A stretch of DNA of 64,000 nucleotides from Streptomyces spiroverticillatus (GTDB taxonomy: Bacteria > Actinomycetota > Actinomycetes > Streptomycetales > Streptomycetaceae): contig BMUX01000001.1 in assembly GCA_014650415.1 (NCBI GenBank), positions 1-64,000 of the forward strand. The letters are read 5' to 3'. Every line of letters begins with the position of its first letter. Positions within the stretch are counted from its first letter, which is position 1. The position numbers and the translations under genes were made by a program. The notes beneath the pieces are model-generated. The model made no database searches and was not told the DNA's origin. It saw only the letters and a program-made list of their open reading frames with translations. Below are positions 33,668-43,506 of this stretch, piece by piece.

Positions 33668-34908
33668 GCAGTGCGGCCCAGGCCAAGCGCGGGTCGCTGC
33701 GACGGCGGGTGCCGGAGCAGCGGCGCGAGCCGTCGCGCCCGGCGCGCAGATGCGGCGACTGCGGGCAGCGCGTCCGCAGACCGCTGCGGGAGCGGCTGCG
33801 CCCCGGCACGCTGCTGGGCAAGGTCGGGGCCCTCGCGACCCGGCCCTTCACGCTGCGCCCCTTCACCATCCGGGGCAAGCTGATCGCGCTGGTCGTGGTG
33901 TCGGTGGCGCTGACCACCGGGCTGGTGATGGTGGCGCTGGCCACCAAGACCGAGCTGCGCTTCATCACGGTCTTCTCGATCATCGCGTCGATGCTGATCA
34001 CGCAGTTCGTGGCGCACAACCTCACCAAGCCGCTCGACGAGATGCGCGAGGTCGCCGCCGCCATGGCGCACGGCGACTACACCGGGCGGATCGACGGCGA
34101 GAACCGGCGCGACGAGCTGGGCGGCCTGGCCACCACCCTCAACCGGATGGCCGAGGAGCTCCAGGCCGTCGACCAGAACCGCAAGGAACTGGTCGCCAAC
34201 GTCTCGCACGAGCTGCGCACCCCGATCGCCGCACTCCGTGCCGTACTGGAGAACGTGGTGGACGGCGTCGTGGCCGCCGACCCGGAGACCATGCGCACCG
34301 CGCTCAAGCAGACGGAGCGGCTCGGCGGGCTCGTGGAGACCCTCCTTGACCTGGCCCGCCTCGACAACGGTGTCGTACCGCTGAAGGCGCGCCGTTTCGA
34401 GGTGTGGCCGTATCTGTCGGGCGTGCTGAAGGAGGCCAACCTGGCCGCCGCGCAGCGCAACCTGGCCTCCGGTTCCGGACACCACATGCGCAAGGACGTA
34501 CACCTCCACCTGGACGTCTCCCCTCCGGAGCTGACCGCGCACGCGGACCAGGAGCGGCTGCACCAGGTCGTCGCCAACCTGATCGACAACGCGGTGAAGC
34601 ACTCCCCGCCGCACGGCCGGGTCACGGTGCGGGCGCGGCGCGGGGAGCTGCCGGAGAGCCTGGACCTGGAAGTGCTGGACGAGGGTCCGGGCATACCCAA
34701 GTCGGAGTGGCACCGGGTCTTCGAACGCTTCAACCAGGGCAAATCGCCCGCCAAGCCCACCTCGGGCAGCGACGGCGGCACGGGTCTCGGCCTGGCCATC
34801 GCGCGCTGGGCGGTCGATCTGCACGGCGGCCGGATCGGGGTGGCCGAATCGGAACGCGGTTGCCGGATTCAGGTCACCCTTCCGGGGACCGCCTCTTCGC
34901 GCAGTTGA
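33664..34908 (+). CDS. Sensor histidine kinase with two closely spaced TM helices
   Basis: A 414-aa kinase: a basic cytoplasmic N-terminus with a C-x2-C pair (RCGDCGQ, residues 30-34), TM1 at 72-93, an outside loop of only about five residues, TM2 at 99-118, HAMP to about 170, phospho-acceptor His182 (SHELRTP), N-box NLIDNAVKHSP, G1 DEGPGIP, G2 GTGLGLAI. It lacks an extracellular sensor domain, so it belongs to the intramembrane-sensing type. It is translated from a GTG overlapping the response-regulator stop. Confidence 0.94.
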   Translation: MSSAAQAKRGSLRRRVPEQRREPSRPARRCGDCGQRVRRPLRERLRPGTLLGKVGALATRPFTLRPFTIRGKLIALVVVSVALTTGLVMVALATKTELRFITVFSIIASMLITQFVAHNLTKPLDEMREVAAAMAHGDYTGRIDGENRRDELGGLATTLNRMAEELQAVDQNRKELVANVSHELRTPIAALRAVLENVVDGVVAADPETMRTALKQTERLGGLVETLLDLARLDNGVVPLKARRFEVWPYLSGVLKEANLAAAQRNLASGSGHHMRKDVHLHLDVSPPELTAHADQERLHQVVANLIDNAVKHSPPHGRVTVRARRGELPESLDLEVLDEGPGIPKSEWHRVFERFNQGKSPAKPTSGSDGGTGLGLAIARWAVDLHGGRIGVAESERGCRIQVTLPGTASSRS

Positions 34909-35187
34909 CGTAGGGTTCGAACCAGAAACGGACGTTCTGCGTTCGTCCTGCCAGGATGCGGGGGTAAAGGTCGTGTCCTCGGTCGGATGCACCCGGCTCG
35001 CACCCCGTTGACGCGCGGTCCACACCGGAACCACGCTTGTTTCCCGCCATTTCGTGCGTCGAAACCAGCTCTCCGATGTGACTTGCGCGACGGATGCCCC
35101 GCCCGGTCTGCATCTCCCGGCCGGGGAGGCGTAGCCTTTATTTCCGCTGTCCACCACCTTGCGAAGCGGAAGAGGGCGGTTAACGCC

Positions 35188-38100
35188 GTGTCGTCTCAGT
35201 CCACCAGTAGCTCAAGTCATTCATCGACCGACCAGGACGGGCAGGGGAAGAACCCAGCCGCCGCCTTCGGTCCCAACGAGTGGCTCGTCGACGAGATCTA
35301 CCAGCAGTACCTCCAGGACCCCAGCTCCGTCGATCGAGCGTGGTGGGACTTCTTCGCCGACTACAAGCCGGGAGCCACCGGCGGTACGACGGAGAAGTCG
35401 GCCCCCGCCGCACAGGCCCCGGCCCCCCAGGCCCCGGCCGCTCCCGCCGCCCAGGTGCCCGCTCCGGCCCAGCCCGCCCCGGCCGCCCAGGCCCCGGCCG
35501 CCCCGGCGCAGCCCGCAGTTGCGCCGGCCGCGCAGCCCGCGGCCGCAGCCCCCGCCGCTCCCGCCCAGCCGGCTCCCGCCGCCAAGGCACCCGCACCCGC
35601 TCCTGCACCGAAGGCCGCACCTGTGAAGCCCGCTCCCGCCGCCGAGGCCACGTCCGCCCCGGCCGGTCCCGAGTACGTCACCCTCCGCGGCCCGTCCGCC
35701 GCGGTCGCGAAGAACATGAACGCCTCCATCGAGGTCCCCACGGCGACGTCCGTGCGCGCGGTCCCGGTGAAGCTGCTCTTCGACAACCGCATCGTCATCA
35801 ACAACCACCTGAAGCGCGCCCGAGGCGGGAAGATCTCCTTCACCCACCTCATCGGGTTCGCGATGGTGCAGGCCATCAAGGCCATGCCGTCGATGAACTA
35901 CTCCTTCACGGAGAAGGACGGCAAGCCCACGATGGTGAAGCCGGAGCACATCAACTTCGGCCTCGCGATCGACCTGGTGAAGCCGAACGGCGACCGCCAG
36001 CTCGTCGTCGCCGGCATCAAGAAGGCCGAGACGCTCGACTTCTTCGAGTTCTGGCAGGCGTACGAGGACATCGTCCGCCGCGCCCGCGACAACAAGCTGA
36101 CGATGGACGACTTCACCGGCGTCACGGTCTCCCTGACCAACCCGGGCGGCCTGGGCACCGTGCACTCGGTCCCGCGTCTGATGCCCGGTCAGTCGGTCAT
36201 CATGGGCGTCGGCTCGATGGACTACCCGGCCGAGTTCCAGGGCACCTCGCAGGACACCCTGAACAAGCTGGGCATCTCGAAGGTCATGACCCTGACCTCG
36301 ACGTACGACCACCGCGTCATCCAGGGCGCCGCCTCCGGCGAGTTCCTCCGCATCGTCGCGAACCTCCTCCTCGGCGAGACCGGCTTCTACGACGACGTCT
36401 TCAAGGCGCTGCGCATCCCCTACGAGCCGGTCCGCTGGCTCAAGGACATCGACGCCAGCCACGACGACGACGTCACGAAGGCCGCCCGCGTCTTCGAGCT
36501 GATCCACTCCTACCGGGTGCGCGGCCACGTCATGGCCGACACCGACCCGCTGGAGTACAAGCAGCGCAAGCACCCCGACCTCGACATCAACGAGCACGGG
36601 CTCACCCTGTGGGACCTGGAGCGCGAGTTCGCCGTCGGCGGCTTCGCCTCGAAGTCGATGATGAAGCTGCGCGACATCCTCGGCGTCCTGCGCGACTCGT
36701 ACTGCCGCACCACCGGCATCGAGTTCATGCACATCCAGGACCCGAAGCAGCGCAAGTGGATCCAGGACCGCGTGGAGCGCCCGCACTCGAAGCCCGAGCG
36801 CGAGGAGCAGCTGCGCATCCTGCGCCGCCTGAACGCGGCGGAGGCCTTCGAGACCTTCCTGCAGACCAAGTACGTCGGCCAGAAGCGCTTCAGCCTCGAA
36901 GGCGGCGAGTCGGTCATCCCGCTGCTCGACGCCGTCATCGACAGCGCCGCCGAGTCGCGCCTGGACGAGGTCGTCATCGGCATGGCCCACCGCGGCCGCC
37001 TGAACGTCCTCGCGAACATCGTGGGCAAGTCGTACGCCCAGATCTTCCGCGAGTTCGAGGGCAACCTCGACCCGAAGTCGATGCACGGCTCCGGCGACGT
37101 GAAGTACCACCTGGGCGCCGAGGGCACCTTCACCGGCCTCGACGGCGAGCAGATCAAGGTCTCGCTGGCCGCGAACCCCTCGCACCTCGAAGCCGTGGAC
37201 CCGGTCCTGGAGGGCATCGCCCGCGCCAAGCAGGACATCATCAACAAGGGCGGCACGGACTTCACCGTCCTGCCCGTCGCCCTGCACGGCGACGCGGCCT
37301 TCGCCGGCCAGGGCGTCGTGGCCGAGACCTTCAACATGTCTCAGCTGCGCGGCTACCGCACCGGCGGCACCGTGCACATCGTCATCAACAACCAGGTCGG
37401 CTTCACCGCCGCGCCGGAGTCCTCGCGCTCCTCGATGTACGCCACCGACGTGGCCCGCATGATCGAGGCGCCGATCTTCCACGTGAACGGCGACGACCCG
37501 GAGGCCGTGGTCCGCGTGGCCCGCCTGGCCTTCGAGTTCCGCCAGACGTTCAACAAGGACGTCGTGATCGACCTCATCTGCTACCGCCGCCGCGGTCACA
37601 ACGAGGGCGACAACCCGCAGTTCACCAACCCGCAGATGGTGACGCTGATCGACAAGAAGCGCTCGGTGCGCAAGCTCTACACCGAGTCCCTCATCGGTCG
37701 CGGCGACATCACCCTGGAAGAGGCCGAGCAGGCGCTCCAGGACTTCCAGGGCCAGCTGGAGAAGGTCTTCGCGGAGGTCCGCGAGGCCACCTCGACCCCG
37801 GCCGCCGCGCCCTACAGCGACCCGCAGGCCGAGTTCCCGGTGGCCGTGACCACCGCGATCTCGCAGGAGGCCGTGAAGCGCATCGGCGAGTCGCAGGTCA
37901 ACATCCCGGACAACATCCACGTCCACCCGCGCCTGATGCCGCAGATGCAGCGCCGCGCCGCGTCCATCGACGACGGCACGATCGACTGGGGCATGGGCGA
38001 GACCCTCGCCATCGGCTCCCTCCTCATGGAGGGCACCCCGGTCCGCCTGGCGGGCCAGGACTCCCGCCGCGGCACCTTCGGCCAGCGCCACGCGGTCCTC

Positions 38101-39030
38101 GTCGACCAGGAGACGGGCGAGGACTACACCCCGCTCCAGTACCTCTCCGACGACCAGGCCCGCTACAACGTCTACGACTCCCTCCTCTCGGAGTACGCGG
38201 CGATGGGCTTCGAGTACGGCTACTCGCTGGCCCGTCCCGAGTCCCTCGTGATCTGGGAGGCCCAGTTCGGCGACTTCGTCAACGGCGCCCAGACCGTCAT
38301 GGACGAGTTCATCTCCTCCGCCGAGCAGAAGTGGGGCCAGACCTCCGGCGTCACCCTGCTCCTCCCGCACGGTTACGAGGGCCAGGGCCCGGACCACTCG
38401 TCCGCCCGCCCGGAGCGCTTCCTCCAGATGTGCGCCCAGAACAACATGACGGTCGCCATGCCGACGCTCCCCTCCAACTACTTCCACCTCCTGCGGTGGC
38501 AGGTCCACAACCCGCACCACAAGCCGCTCATCGTCTTCACCCCGAAGTCGATGCTGCGTCTGAAGGCGGCGGCGTCGAAGGCGGAGGAGTTCACCACGGG
38601 CGGCTTCCGTCCCGTCATCGGCGACGACAAGGTCGACGCGGCCGCCGTCCGCAAGGTCGTCTTCTGCGCGGGCAAGGTCTACTACGACCTGGAGGCCGAG
38701 CGCGAGAAGCGCGGCGCCACGGACACCGCGATCATCCGCCTCGAGCGCCTGTACCCCCTCCCGGGTGCCGAGCTCCAGGCCGAGATCGCCAAGTACCCGA
38801 ACGCCGAGAAGTACCTGTGGGCCCAGGAGGAGCCGGCGAACCAGGGCGCATGGCCCTTCATCGCCCTCAACCTGATCGACCACCTCGACCTGGCCGTCGG
38901 CGCGGACATCCCGCACGGCGAGCGCCTGCGCCGCATCTCGCGCCCGCACAGCTCGTCCCCGGCGGTCGGCTCGGCCAAGCGTCACCAGGCGGAGCAGCAG
39001 GCGCTGGTGAACGAGGTCTTCGACGCCTAG
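35188..39030 (+). CDS. kgd: 2-oxoglutarate dehydrogenase, fused E2-E1 (Kgd/OdhA)
   Basis: A 1280-aa TCA-cycle enzyme of actinobacterial type: a short E1-like N-terminus ([11 protein letters not shown], residues 30-60), an Ala/Pro linker (about 65-160), an E2 succinyltransferase catalytic core without lipoyl domain (DHRVIQG, His near 375) and a full thiamine-diphosphate E1 (about 430-1280). It works with AceF and Lpd in a mixed complex. The GTG at 35188 gives the usual VSSQS N-terminus. It follows the two-component operon by 279 bp, a gap with no motif recognised. GarA/PknG-type control is known in relatives but not visible here. Confidence 0.96.
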   Translation: MSSQSTSSSSHSSTDQDGQGKNPAAAFGPNEWLVDEIYQQYLQDPSSVDRAWWDFFADYKPGATGGTTEKSAPAAQAPAPQAPAAPAAQVPAPAQPAPAAQAPAAPAQPAVAPAAQPAAAAPAAPAQPAPAAKAPAPAPAPKAAPVKPAPAAEATSAPAGPEYVTLRGPSAAVAKNMNASIEVPTATSVRAVPVKLLFDNRIVINNHLKRARGGKISFTHLIGFAMVQAIKAMPSMNYSFTEKDGKPTMVKPEHINFGLAIDLVKPNGDRQLVVAGIKKAETLDFFEFWQAYEDIVRRARDNKLTMDDFTGVTVSLTNPGGLGTVHSVPRLMPGQSVIMGVGSMDYPAEFQGTSQDTLNKLGISKVMTLTSTYDHRVIQGAASGEFLRIVANLLLGETGFYDDVFKALRIPYEPVRWLKDIDASHDDDVTKAARVFELIHSYRVRGHVMADTDPLEYKQRKHPDLDINEHGLTLWDLEREFAVGGFASKSMMKLRDILGVLRDSYCRTTGIEFMHIQDPKQRKWIQDRVERPHSKPEREEQLRILRRLNAAEAFETFLQTKYVGQKRFSLEGGESVIPLLDAVIDSAAESRLDEVVIGMAHRGRLNVLANIVGKSYAQIFREFEGNLDPKSMHGSGDVKYHLGAEGTFTGLDGEQIKVSLAANPSHLEAVDPVLEGIARAKQDIINKGGTDFTVLPVALHGDAAFAGQGVVAETFNMSQLRGYRTGGTVHIVINNQVGFTAAPESSRSSMYATDVARMIEAPIFHVNGDDPEAVVRVARLAFEFRQTFNKDVVIDLICYRRRGHNEGDNPQFTNPQMVTLIDKKRSVRKLYTESLIGRGDITLEEAEQALQDFQGQLEKVFAEVREATSTPAAAPYSDPQAEFPVAVTTAISQEAVKRIGESQVNIPDNIHVHPRLMPQMQRRAASIDDGTIDWGMGETLAIGSLLMEGTPVRLAGQDSRRGTFGQRHAVLVDQETGEDYTPLQYLSDDQARYNVYDSLLSEYAAMGFEYGYSLARPESLVIWEAQFGDFVNGAQTVMDEFISSAEQKWGQTSGVTLLLPHGYEGQGPDHSSARPERFLQMCAQNNMTVAMPTLPSNYFHLLRWQVHNPHHKPLIVFTPKSMLRLKAAASKAEEFTTGGFRPVIGDDKVDAAAVRKVVFCAGKVYYDLEAEREKRGATDTAIIRLERLYPLPGAELQAEIAKYPNAEKYLWAQEEPANQGAWPFIALNLIDHLDLAVGADIPHGERLRRISRPHSSSPAVGSAKRHQAEQQALVNEVFDA

Positions 39031-39058
39031 TCGCTGACGCTCCGAGCTGTACGTTCCT

Positions 39059-39100
39059 GGGCCCGCCCCCCCGCGAGAGGTCTTCGCGGGGGGCGGGCCC
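39059..39100 (+). terminator. kgd terminator
   Basis: Very strong hairpin starting 28 nt after the kgd stop: arms GGGCCCGCCCCCCCGCGA and TCGCGGGGGGCGGGCCC (one bulged base) around loop GAGGTCT. Confidence 0.9.
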
Positions 39101-39110
39101 GCTTGCGCAC

Positions 39111-39233
39111 TCAGATGGGCTGGGGCTCGAACTCCCAGAACGGGGCGGTGCGTTGACCTGCCTGGACGAGGGTGCAGGCGCGGGTGAAGGGGTGGAAGGC
39201 CATCCAGTCCACCCAGGACTGGGACTGCCCCAT
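39111..39233 (-). CDS. Small Trp/Phe-rich hypothetical protein
   Basis: A 40-codon frame (starts MGQSQSWVDW, ends WEFEPQPI) with strong Streptomyces codon bias: nearly all third positions are G or C, and it is rich in Trp, Phe and aromatic residues unlike shadow frames. A GTG at 39314 would extend it to 67 aa. No good ribosome site precedes the ATG at 39233. It is convergent to kgd and divergent from the DUF6104 gene. Real but unproven. Confidence 0.4.
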   Translation of the reverse strand: MGQSQSWVDWMAFHPFTRACTLVQAGQRTAPFWEFEPQPI

Positions 39234-39345
39234 GTGGAGGGGCCGGTTCCGGCCATTGCCGCCAGGCGGGCACAGGGGGGCAGCGTACCCCGGGGGCACG
39301 GCGCCGGGGGGCACACCCCGGTGGGGCCCGTTCTATTCTTTGACC

Positions 39346-39531
39346 ATGTACTTCACCGACCGTGGCATCGAAGAGCTGGAGAAGCGGCGCGGCGAGGAGG
39401 AGGTCACCTTCGAGTGGCTCGCCGAGCAGCTGCGTACGTTCGTGGACCTCAACCCGGACTTCGAGGTCCCGGTGGAACGCCTCGCCACGTGGCTGGCCCG
39501 CCTCGACGACGAGGACGACGAGGACGAGTAG
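39346..39531 (+). CDS. DUF6104 family small protein
   Basis: A 61-aa acidic protein (MYFTDRGIEELEKRRG start, terminal DDEDDEDE) that fits the DUF6104 family found next to kgd in streptomycetes. Mostly helical, soluble, function unknown. No clear Shine-Dalgarno precedes the ATG at 39346; TTTGACC abuts the start, so the transcript may be leaderless or short-leadered. Confidence 0.85.
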   Translation: MYFTDRGIEELEKRRGEEEVTFEWLAEQLRTFVDLNPDFEVPVERLATWLARLDDEDDEDE

Positions 39532-39600
39532 CCCCTCGCCTCCCTCGCCTCCCTCTCCCCTCGCCCCCTTGGGCAGCACCCCCTTACCTCTCCCAAGCTC

Positions 39601-39727
39601 CCTTGGGCGGCGGGGCCGCCCCCCGGGGGCGGAACGGGCGGGCAAGGGGGCGGCCCGCCCGATCCGGGCCCACCCGGACACCGCCCCCTGCCCGCACCCC
39701 CGACACCGGATGCGCGCAGCCCCAGGG
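39601..39727. repeat. Dispersed GC-rich intergenic repeat, copy A
   Basis: This roughly 127-bp block matches 52274-52403 at about 90% identity with a few 1-2 nt indels. It starts CCTTGGGCGGCGGGG, includes GGCAAGGGGGCGGCCCGCCC and ends CACCGGATGCGCGCAGCCCC. It contains nested inverted repeats and lies between convergent genes. Confidence 0.8.
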
Positions 39728-39748
39728 CGCCCCTCGCACCGGGCTCCG

Positions 39749-40561
39749 TCAGGCCCCCGCCCGCACCCGGTCATAGGCCAAGCCCACCACCCCCTGCACC
39801 ACCATCAGCCCTCCCGCCACCGCCCACCCCGCGGCCCCCCTCCGCCACCCCCACACCACCATCGGCACCCCCACCCCCACCTGGGCCGCCCCCAGGGCAC
39901 GCGCACGGGGCCCCCGCACCCACTCCGCCAGCGGACCGCTGTCGAGCGCGTCCCGCCACCCCGACCACTCCACCGCGACCGTCTCCGGCCCGACCCGGGC
40001 CACCTCTCGCAGCCGGTCCGCGCTCTCGCCCGGGGCCAGCCCGACCGGCAGTTCCAGGCCCACCCGGTGCAGCACCGCGATCAGCCCGAGCAGCCGCGCC
40101 CGCGCGTCCGCGTCGCTGTCGGGCCGGGCCAGCGCCTCCAGGCTCTCCATGTCGTGCACGGGGTCGAGCCCGAGCCGTACCGCGAAGGTCCGCATCGCCT
40201 CGTCCTCGCCGAGCGGCGTGCCGTCGGCGAGCCATTCGTAACCGACGGTCCGCCGGAAGCCCGAGGCCAGCGTGTAGCCCGCCTGGCCGGGGTCCCACCA
40301 CAGCGCGAGCACCGGCCAGTTGGTGCCGATGGCGAGCGCGGAGGCCCAGCCCGCGAGGACCCGGTCGACGGGTTCGTGCTCGCCGCCGGTGGCCAGCCAC
40401 GGCTTGCCCTCGGGGACGAGCACGCTCCAGCCGTCCCCGGCGGGGGCCAGCAGGACGCGTTCGTGCGGCAGCGGAAGGGCCCGGCGTACGTCGGCGACCG
40501 GCGCCCGGCAGAGGAGCAGGGCCCCGGTGGCGTGCACGGACGGGGAAACAGGGTGCGACAT
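39749..40561 (-). CDS. Conserved hypothetical protein with C-terminal membrane segments
   Basis: A 270-aa protein not recognised. The body (1-215) is soluble with several Trp-rich strands (DGWSVLVPEGKPWLATGG, NWPVLALWWD); the last 55 residues hold one or two hydrophobic segments (AAQVGVGVPMVVWGW, WAVAGGLMVVQGVVGLAY), suggesting a tail-anchored membrane protein. The ATG at 40561 or a GTG three codons upstream could start it. Divergent from the DUF4097-PadR pair. Confidence 0.75.
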   Translation of the reverse strand: MSHPVSPSVHATGALLLCRAPVADVRRALPLPHERVLLAPAGDGWSVLVPEGKPWLATGGEHEPVDRVLAGWASALAIGTNWPVLALWWDPGQAGYTLASGFRRTVGYEWLADGTPLGEDEAMRTFAVRLGLDPVHDMESLEALARPDSDADARARLLGLIAVLHRVGLELPVGLAPGESADRLREVARVGPETVAVEWSGWRDALDSGPLAEWVRGPRARALGAAQVGVGVPMVVWGWRRGAAGWAVAGGLMVVQGVVGLAYDRVRAGA

Positions 40562-40636
40562 AACACCCACGCTAGGTCAATTAACCCGCACCCACCTCCC
40601 ACGTCCCCCCACTCTTATGTTGACTTCACCCAACCG

Positions 40637-40680
40637 CGATATATCGTGTTCAGAAGAAGACGCGATATGTTGCGTCGCAA
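40637..40680. promoter_or_regulatory. Palindromic sites upstream of the DUF4097-PadR operon
   Basis: CGATATATCG (40637-40646) is a perfect palindrome within CGCGATATATCG. CGCGATAT recurs at 40661-40668, followed by TTGCGTCGCAA (40670-40680), a second palindrome. They lie 30-75 nt before the DUF4097 start. AT-rich TATCGCGATA-like sites are common for PadR repressors, so autoregulation by the downstream PadR is a reasonable inference. Confidence 0.55.
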
Positions 40681-40712
40681 TGCCGCGTCACGTCCAGACC
40701 GGGGAGATCGCC

Positions 40713-41747
40713 ATGACCGAGTGGTCCGTCACCGAACCGCAGAAACTCACCTTCGACGAGCCCGTCGACGCCTTGAGCGTCCAGATCGTCAACGGTGCCG
40801 TGAACGTCGTCGGTACGGACGACCCGTCCGCCGGCGCCCGGCTGGAGGTGACCGAGATCGACGGCCCGCCGCTGATCGTCACCCACGAGGGCGGCACGCT
40901 GACCGTCACGTACGTGGACCTGCCCTGGAAGAGCAAGCGGGGCTTCCTGAGCTTCCTTGACCGGCAGAGCTGGCACCGCTCCGCGGCCGTCACGCTCGCC
41001 GTGCCCTCGGGGGCGAAGGTCAGCGTGGGCGTGGTCGGCGCGAGCGCCGTCGTGTCCGGCATCCGGGGCCGCGCCGACGTGCGCGGCGTCACCGGCGACA
41101 CGACCCTGGTAGGGCTGACCGGCAAGGTCAACGCCGAGACAGTCTCCGGCAACCTGGAGTCCCACTCCCTCACCGGCGACCTGCACTTCAAGTCGGTCTC
41201 GGGCGACCTGACGATGGTCGACGGGGCGGGTTCGTCCGTACGGGCGGAGTCGGTGGGCGGCGCGATGGTCATCGACGTGGACCCCGCGCGCAACGGCCCC
41301 GCCGACATCGCACTGACCACGGTCTCCGGCGAGGTCGCGATCCGCCTGCCGCACCCGGCGGACGCGAAGGTCGAGGCGAACACGACGAGCGGGTCGGTCT
41401 CCAACGCGTTCGAGGACCTGCGGGTGTCCGGCCAGTGGGCGCAGAAGAAGATCACCGGAACGCTGGGCACGGGTGCGGGCAAGCTGCGCGCGACGACGGT
41501 CTCCGGCTCGATCGCCCTGCTGCGCCGCCCGCCGACGGACGAGACCCCGGTGGACAAGCCCCCGGCGGACGACGCGCCTTGGGACGACGTACCCACGGAT
41601 GGCGCGCCCACGAGTGACGCACCCAGGGGCAACGCACCGACGGGCGACGCACCCTCGGGCAGCGCACCGACGGGCGACACCCCGCAGGACACCCCTCCCG
41701 CCTCCCCGTCGCCCTCCTCCGACTCGCCCTCCGGAAAGGTCCTCTGA
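40713..41747 (+). CDS. DUF4097 (LiaG-like) beta-helix protein
   Basis: A 344-aa protein made of repeated short beta strands (VSGNLESHSLTGDLHFKSVSG type), the DUF4097 right-handed beta-helix fold. No signal peptide. The C-terminal 75 residues are a low-complexity Asp/Pro/Thr/Gly tail (repeats like GDAPSGSAPTGD). GGGGAG precedes the ATG at 40713. DUF4097 genes are often paired with PadR regulators or envelope-stress systems; its biochemical role is unknown. Confidence 0.88.
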   Translation: MTEWSVTEPQKLTFDEPVDALSVQIVNGAVNVVGTDDPSAGARLEVTEIDGPPLIVTHEGGTLTVTYVDLPWKSKRGFLSFLDRQSWHRSAAVTLAVPSGAKVSVGVVGASAVVSGIRGRADVRGVTGDTTLVGLTGKVNAETVSGNLESHSLTGDLHFKSVSGDLTMVDGAGSSVRAESVGGAMVIDVDPARNGPADIALTTVSGEVAIRLPHPADAKVEANTTSGSVSNAFEDLRVSGQWAQKKITGTLGTGAGKLRATTVSGSIALLRRPPTDETPVDKPPADDAPWDDVPTDGAPTSDAPRGNAPTGDAPSGSAPTGDTPQDTPPASPSPSSDSPSGKVL

Positions 41748-41748
41748 C

Positions 41749-42810
41749 ATGCCTCCCGTCTTCGCCCACGGCCGCCTCCGCCTCTACCTCCTCAAGCTGC
41801 TGGACGAGGCCCCGCGCCACGGCTACGAGGTCATCCGCCTGCTCGAAGAGCGTTTTCAGGGCCTGTACGCACCTTCCGCCGGCACGGTCTACCCCCGCCT
41901 CGCCAAGCTGGAGGCCGAGGGCCTGGTCACGCACGCCACCGAGGGCGGCCGCAAGGTCTACTCGATCACCGACGCCGGCCGCGCCGAACTGGCCGACCGG
42001 GGCGGCGAGTTGGCGGACCTGGAGATGGAGATCCGCGAGTCCGTCTCCGAGCTGGCCGCCGAGATCCGCGACGACGTACGCAGCGCCGCAGGCGACCTGC
42101 GCCGCGAGATGAAGGCCCAGGCGGCGGCCTCGGGCAAGCCCGCCGAGGGGACGCCCCACGACTGGAGCACCGGTGGCCCCTGGGTCGACAACGAGGCCTG
42201 GCGCACCGCGAAGGAGGAGATGCGCAAGGCCCGCCAGGAGTGGAAGGAGCAGGCCCGCCGCGCGAAGGACGAGAGCCGCCGCGCCCGTCAGGACGCGCAG
42301 GACGCCCGCCGCCAGGCCAAGGAGACCGCCGACCGGGCTCGCGAGCACATGCAGCAGGCGGCCCGCCGGGTGGAGGAACAGGTCCGCGAGCACGTGGCGA
42401 AGGGCGACTGGCCCTCTGCCGTACGGGACGGACTGGCCGAGATCGAGAAGGAGTTCAGCCGCGCCTGGGGCAAGGACTTCGGCCGCTTCGGCAAGGGCCA
42501 CGAGGCCCCGAAGGACGCCCCGGACATCACGGTCGAGCGCGCCGACAAGCCCGCTGCGGGCTCCGTCTGGGAGGACGCCGTACGCGACGACACCCCCACA
42601 CCCCCGCTCCCCGACTGGGCCCACGAGGACACGAAGCCCGGCTCGGACCCGGCCCGCGAACTGGACCGCCTCCTGGACCGCTTCCGCGACGGCGTCCGCG
42701 ACGCGTCCCGCGACCACGGCGTGACCCCGTCCCAACTCACGGAGGCCCGCGCCCGCCTGGCCGCGACGGCGGCCCACATCGAGTCCCTGCTGCGGGGCCC
42801 GAAGAAGTAA
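41749..42810 (+). CDS. PadR-family regulator with long charged C-terminal region
   Basis: A 353-aa protein whose first 85 residues are a PadR winged helix (LYLLKLLDEAPRHGYEVIRLLE, SAGTVYPRLAKLEAEGLV). Typical PadR proteins are 110-180 aa. Here the C-terminus has about 130 residues of Arg/Lys/Glu/Ala-rich helix (coiled coil, residues about 145-230), an acidic linker, and a last helix. It starts 1 nt after the DUF4097 stop, so the genes are co-transcribed. Probably the repressor of its own operon. Confidence 0.9.
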   Translation: MPPVFAHGRLRLYLLKLLDEAPRHGYEVIRLLEERFQGLYAPSAGTVYPRLAKLEAEGLVTHATEGGRKVYSITDAGRAELADRGGELADLEMEIRESVSELAAEIRDDVRSAAGDLRREMKAQAAASGKPAEGTPHDWSTGGPWVDNEAWRTAKEEMRKARQEWKEQARRAKDESRRARQDAQDARRQAKETADRAREHMQQAARRVEEQVREHVAKGDWPSAVRDGLAEIEKEFSRAWGKDFGRFGKGHEAPKDAPDITVERADKPAAGSVWEDAVRDDTPTPPLPDWAHEDTKPGSDPARELDRLLDRFRDGVRDASRDHGVTPSQLTEARARLAATAAHIESLLRGPKK

Positions 42811-42850
42811 CCCGGCCTCCCTCACCCGCCGGGGCGGCATGCACGCCGAA

Positions 42851-42884
42851 AAGTAGGACACTTTCGCGCTTGAGTGTCCTACTT
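42851..42884. terminator. Perfect 12-bp inverted repeat after the PadR gene
   Basis: AAGTAGGACACT (42851-42862) and AGTGTCCTACTT (42873-42884) flank a 10-nt loop. Much less GC-rich than other hairpins here. It has an A run upstream, so the minus-strand transcript would end in U residues. Likely a terminator, or the footprint of a mobile or regulatory palindrome. Confidence 0.6.
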
Positions 42885-43036
42885 CTGGCGGCGGGGTCCT
42901 GGAACGTGGAACTCCCGTACCCGTACGACTAATTCACCCCTCCGGGTGGCGTCATGAGGCATGCCGTGGACCGGCATTCCGTGGCCCTGACTTAATTTTT
43001 CCACGCACATGTGCAAGCGAGAGCGTGGAGGATTCC

Positions 43037-43429
43037 TTGGCAGCGTGGAGAAGTGCAGCGGTCGGCTTGATGGCGGGATGCGTGTTCGCGGCCACCAGCC
43101 TGAACGCGGTCGCCCGCGACGTGACGACGGAGCTCAGCAACGGCACCTTGACTTCATCGGTCCAGAACGGACGTGAGGTCAGCGGCAATTCGTCCCTCTA
43201 CTACTCCGCCGTGACGTACAAGAAGAAAAAGGGCGGGGCAATCAACGTCATCTTCCTGATGCGGACGGCGAACAACACCAACAGTTCCCCGCCGTACCTG
43301 ATGAAGAGCGGACAGACCAAGGGACACAGCTTCGGCGGAAAGGCTGTGCCCTCCACCTGCTCGGCCGTCGGCGGCCTGGCGGAGAAGGACCAGGGTCAGT
43401 ACTGGGCCCCGCCCCTCAACCCCTGCTGA
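43037..43429 (+). CDS. Small secreted protein of unknown function
   Basis: A 130-aa exported protein with a Sec signal peptide (WRSAAVGLMAGCVFAATSLNAVA, cut near residue 25). The mature part is Ser/Thr/Asn-rich with two cysteines near the end (STCSAV, NPC) and a basic KKKKGG patch. TTG at 43037 is chosen because GGAGG ends 5 nt before it; a GTG at 43025 would place the ribosome site inside the gene. No family recognised. The next gene follows after 77 bp. Confidence 0.7.
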   Translation: MAAWRSAAVGLMAGCVFAATSLNAVARDVTTELSNGTLTSSVQNGREVSGNSSLYYSAVTYKKKKGGAINVIFLMRTANNTNSSPPYLMKSGQTKGHSFGGKAVPSTCSAVGGLAEKDQGQYWAPPLNPC

Positions 43430-43506
43430 CCCATCCCCTCCCGCCACAACCGTCCGGCACCCACCTCACCGGTGCCGGGCGTTTCTCCTTGTTCAGGGAA
43501 GATCCC

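Noticed and set aside
34912..34925. GGTTCGAACC resembling a tRNA T-arm
   Set aside because: No acceptor, D- or anticodon-arm pairing can be formed around it, and it lies directly after the kinase stop codon. Treated as chance.
35221..39774. 1517-codon minus-strand open frame antisense to kgd
   Set aside because: Low-complexity translation opposite a complete 2-oxoglutarate dehydrogenase.
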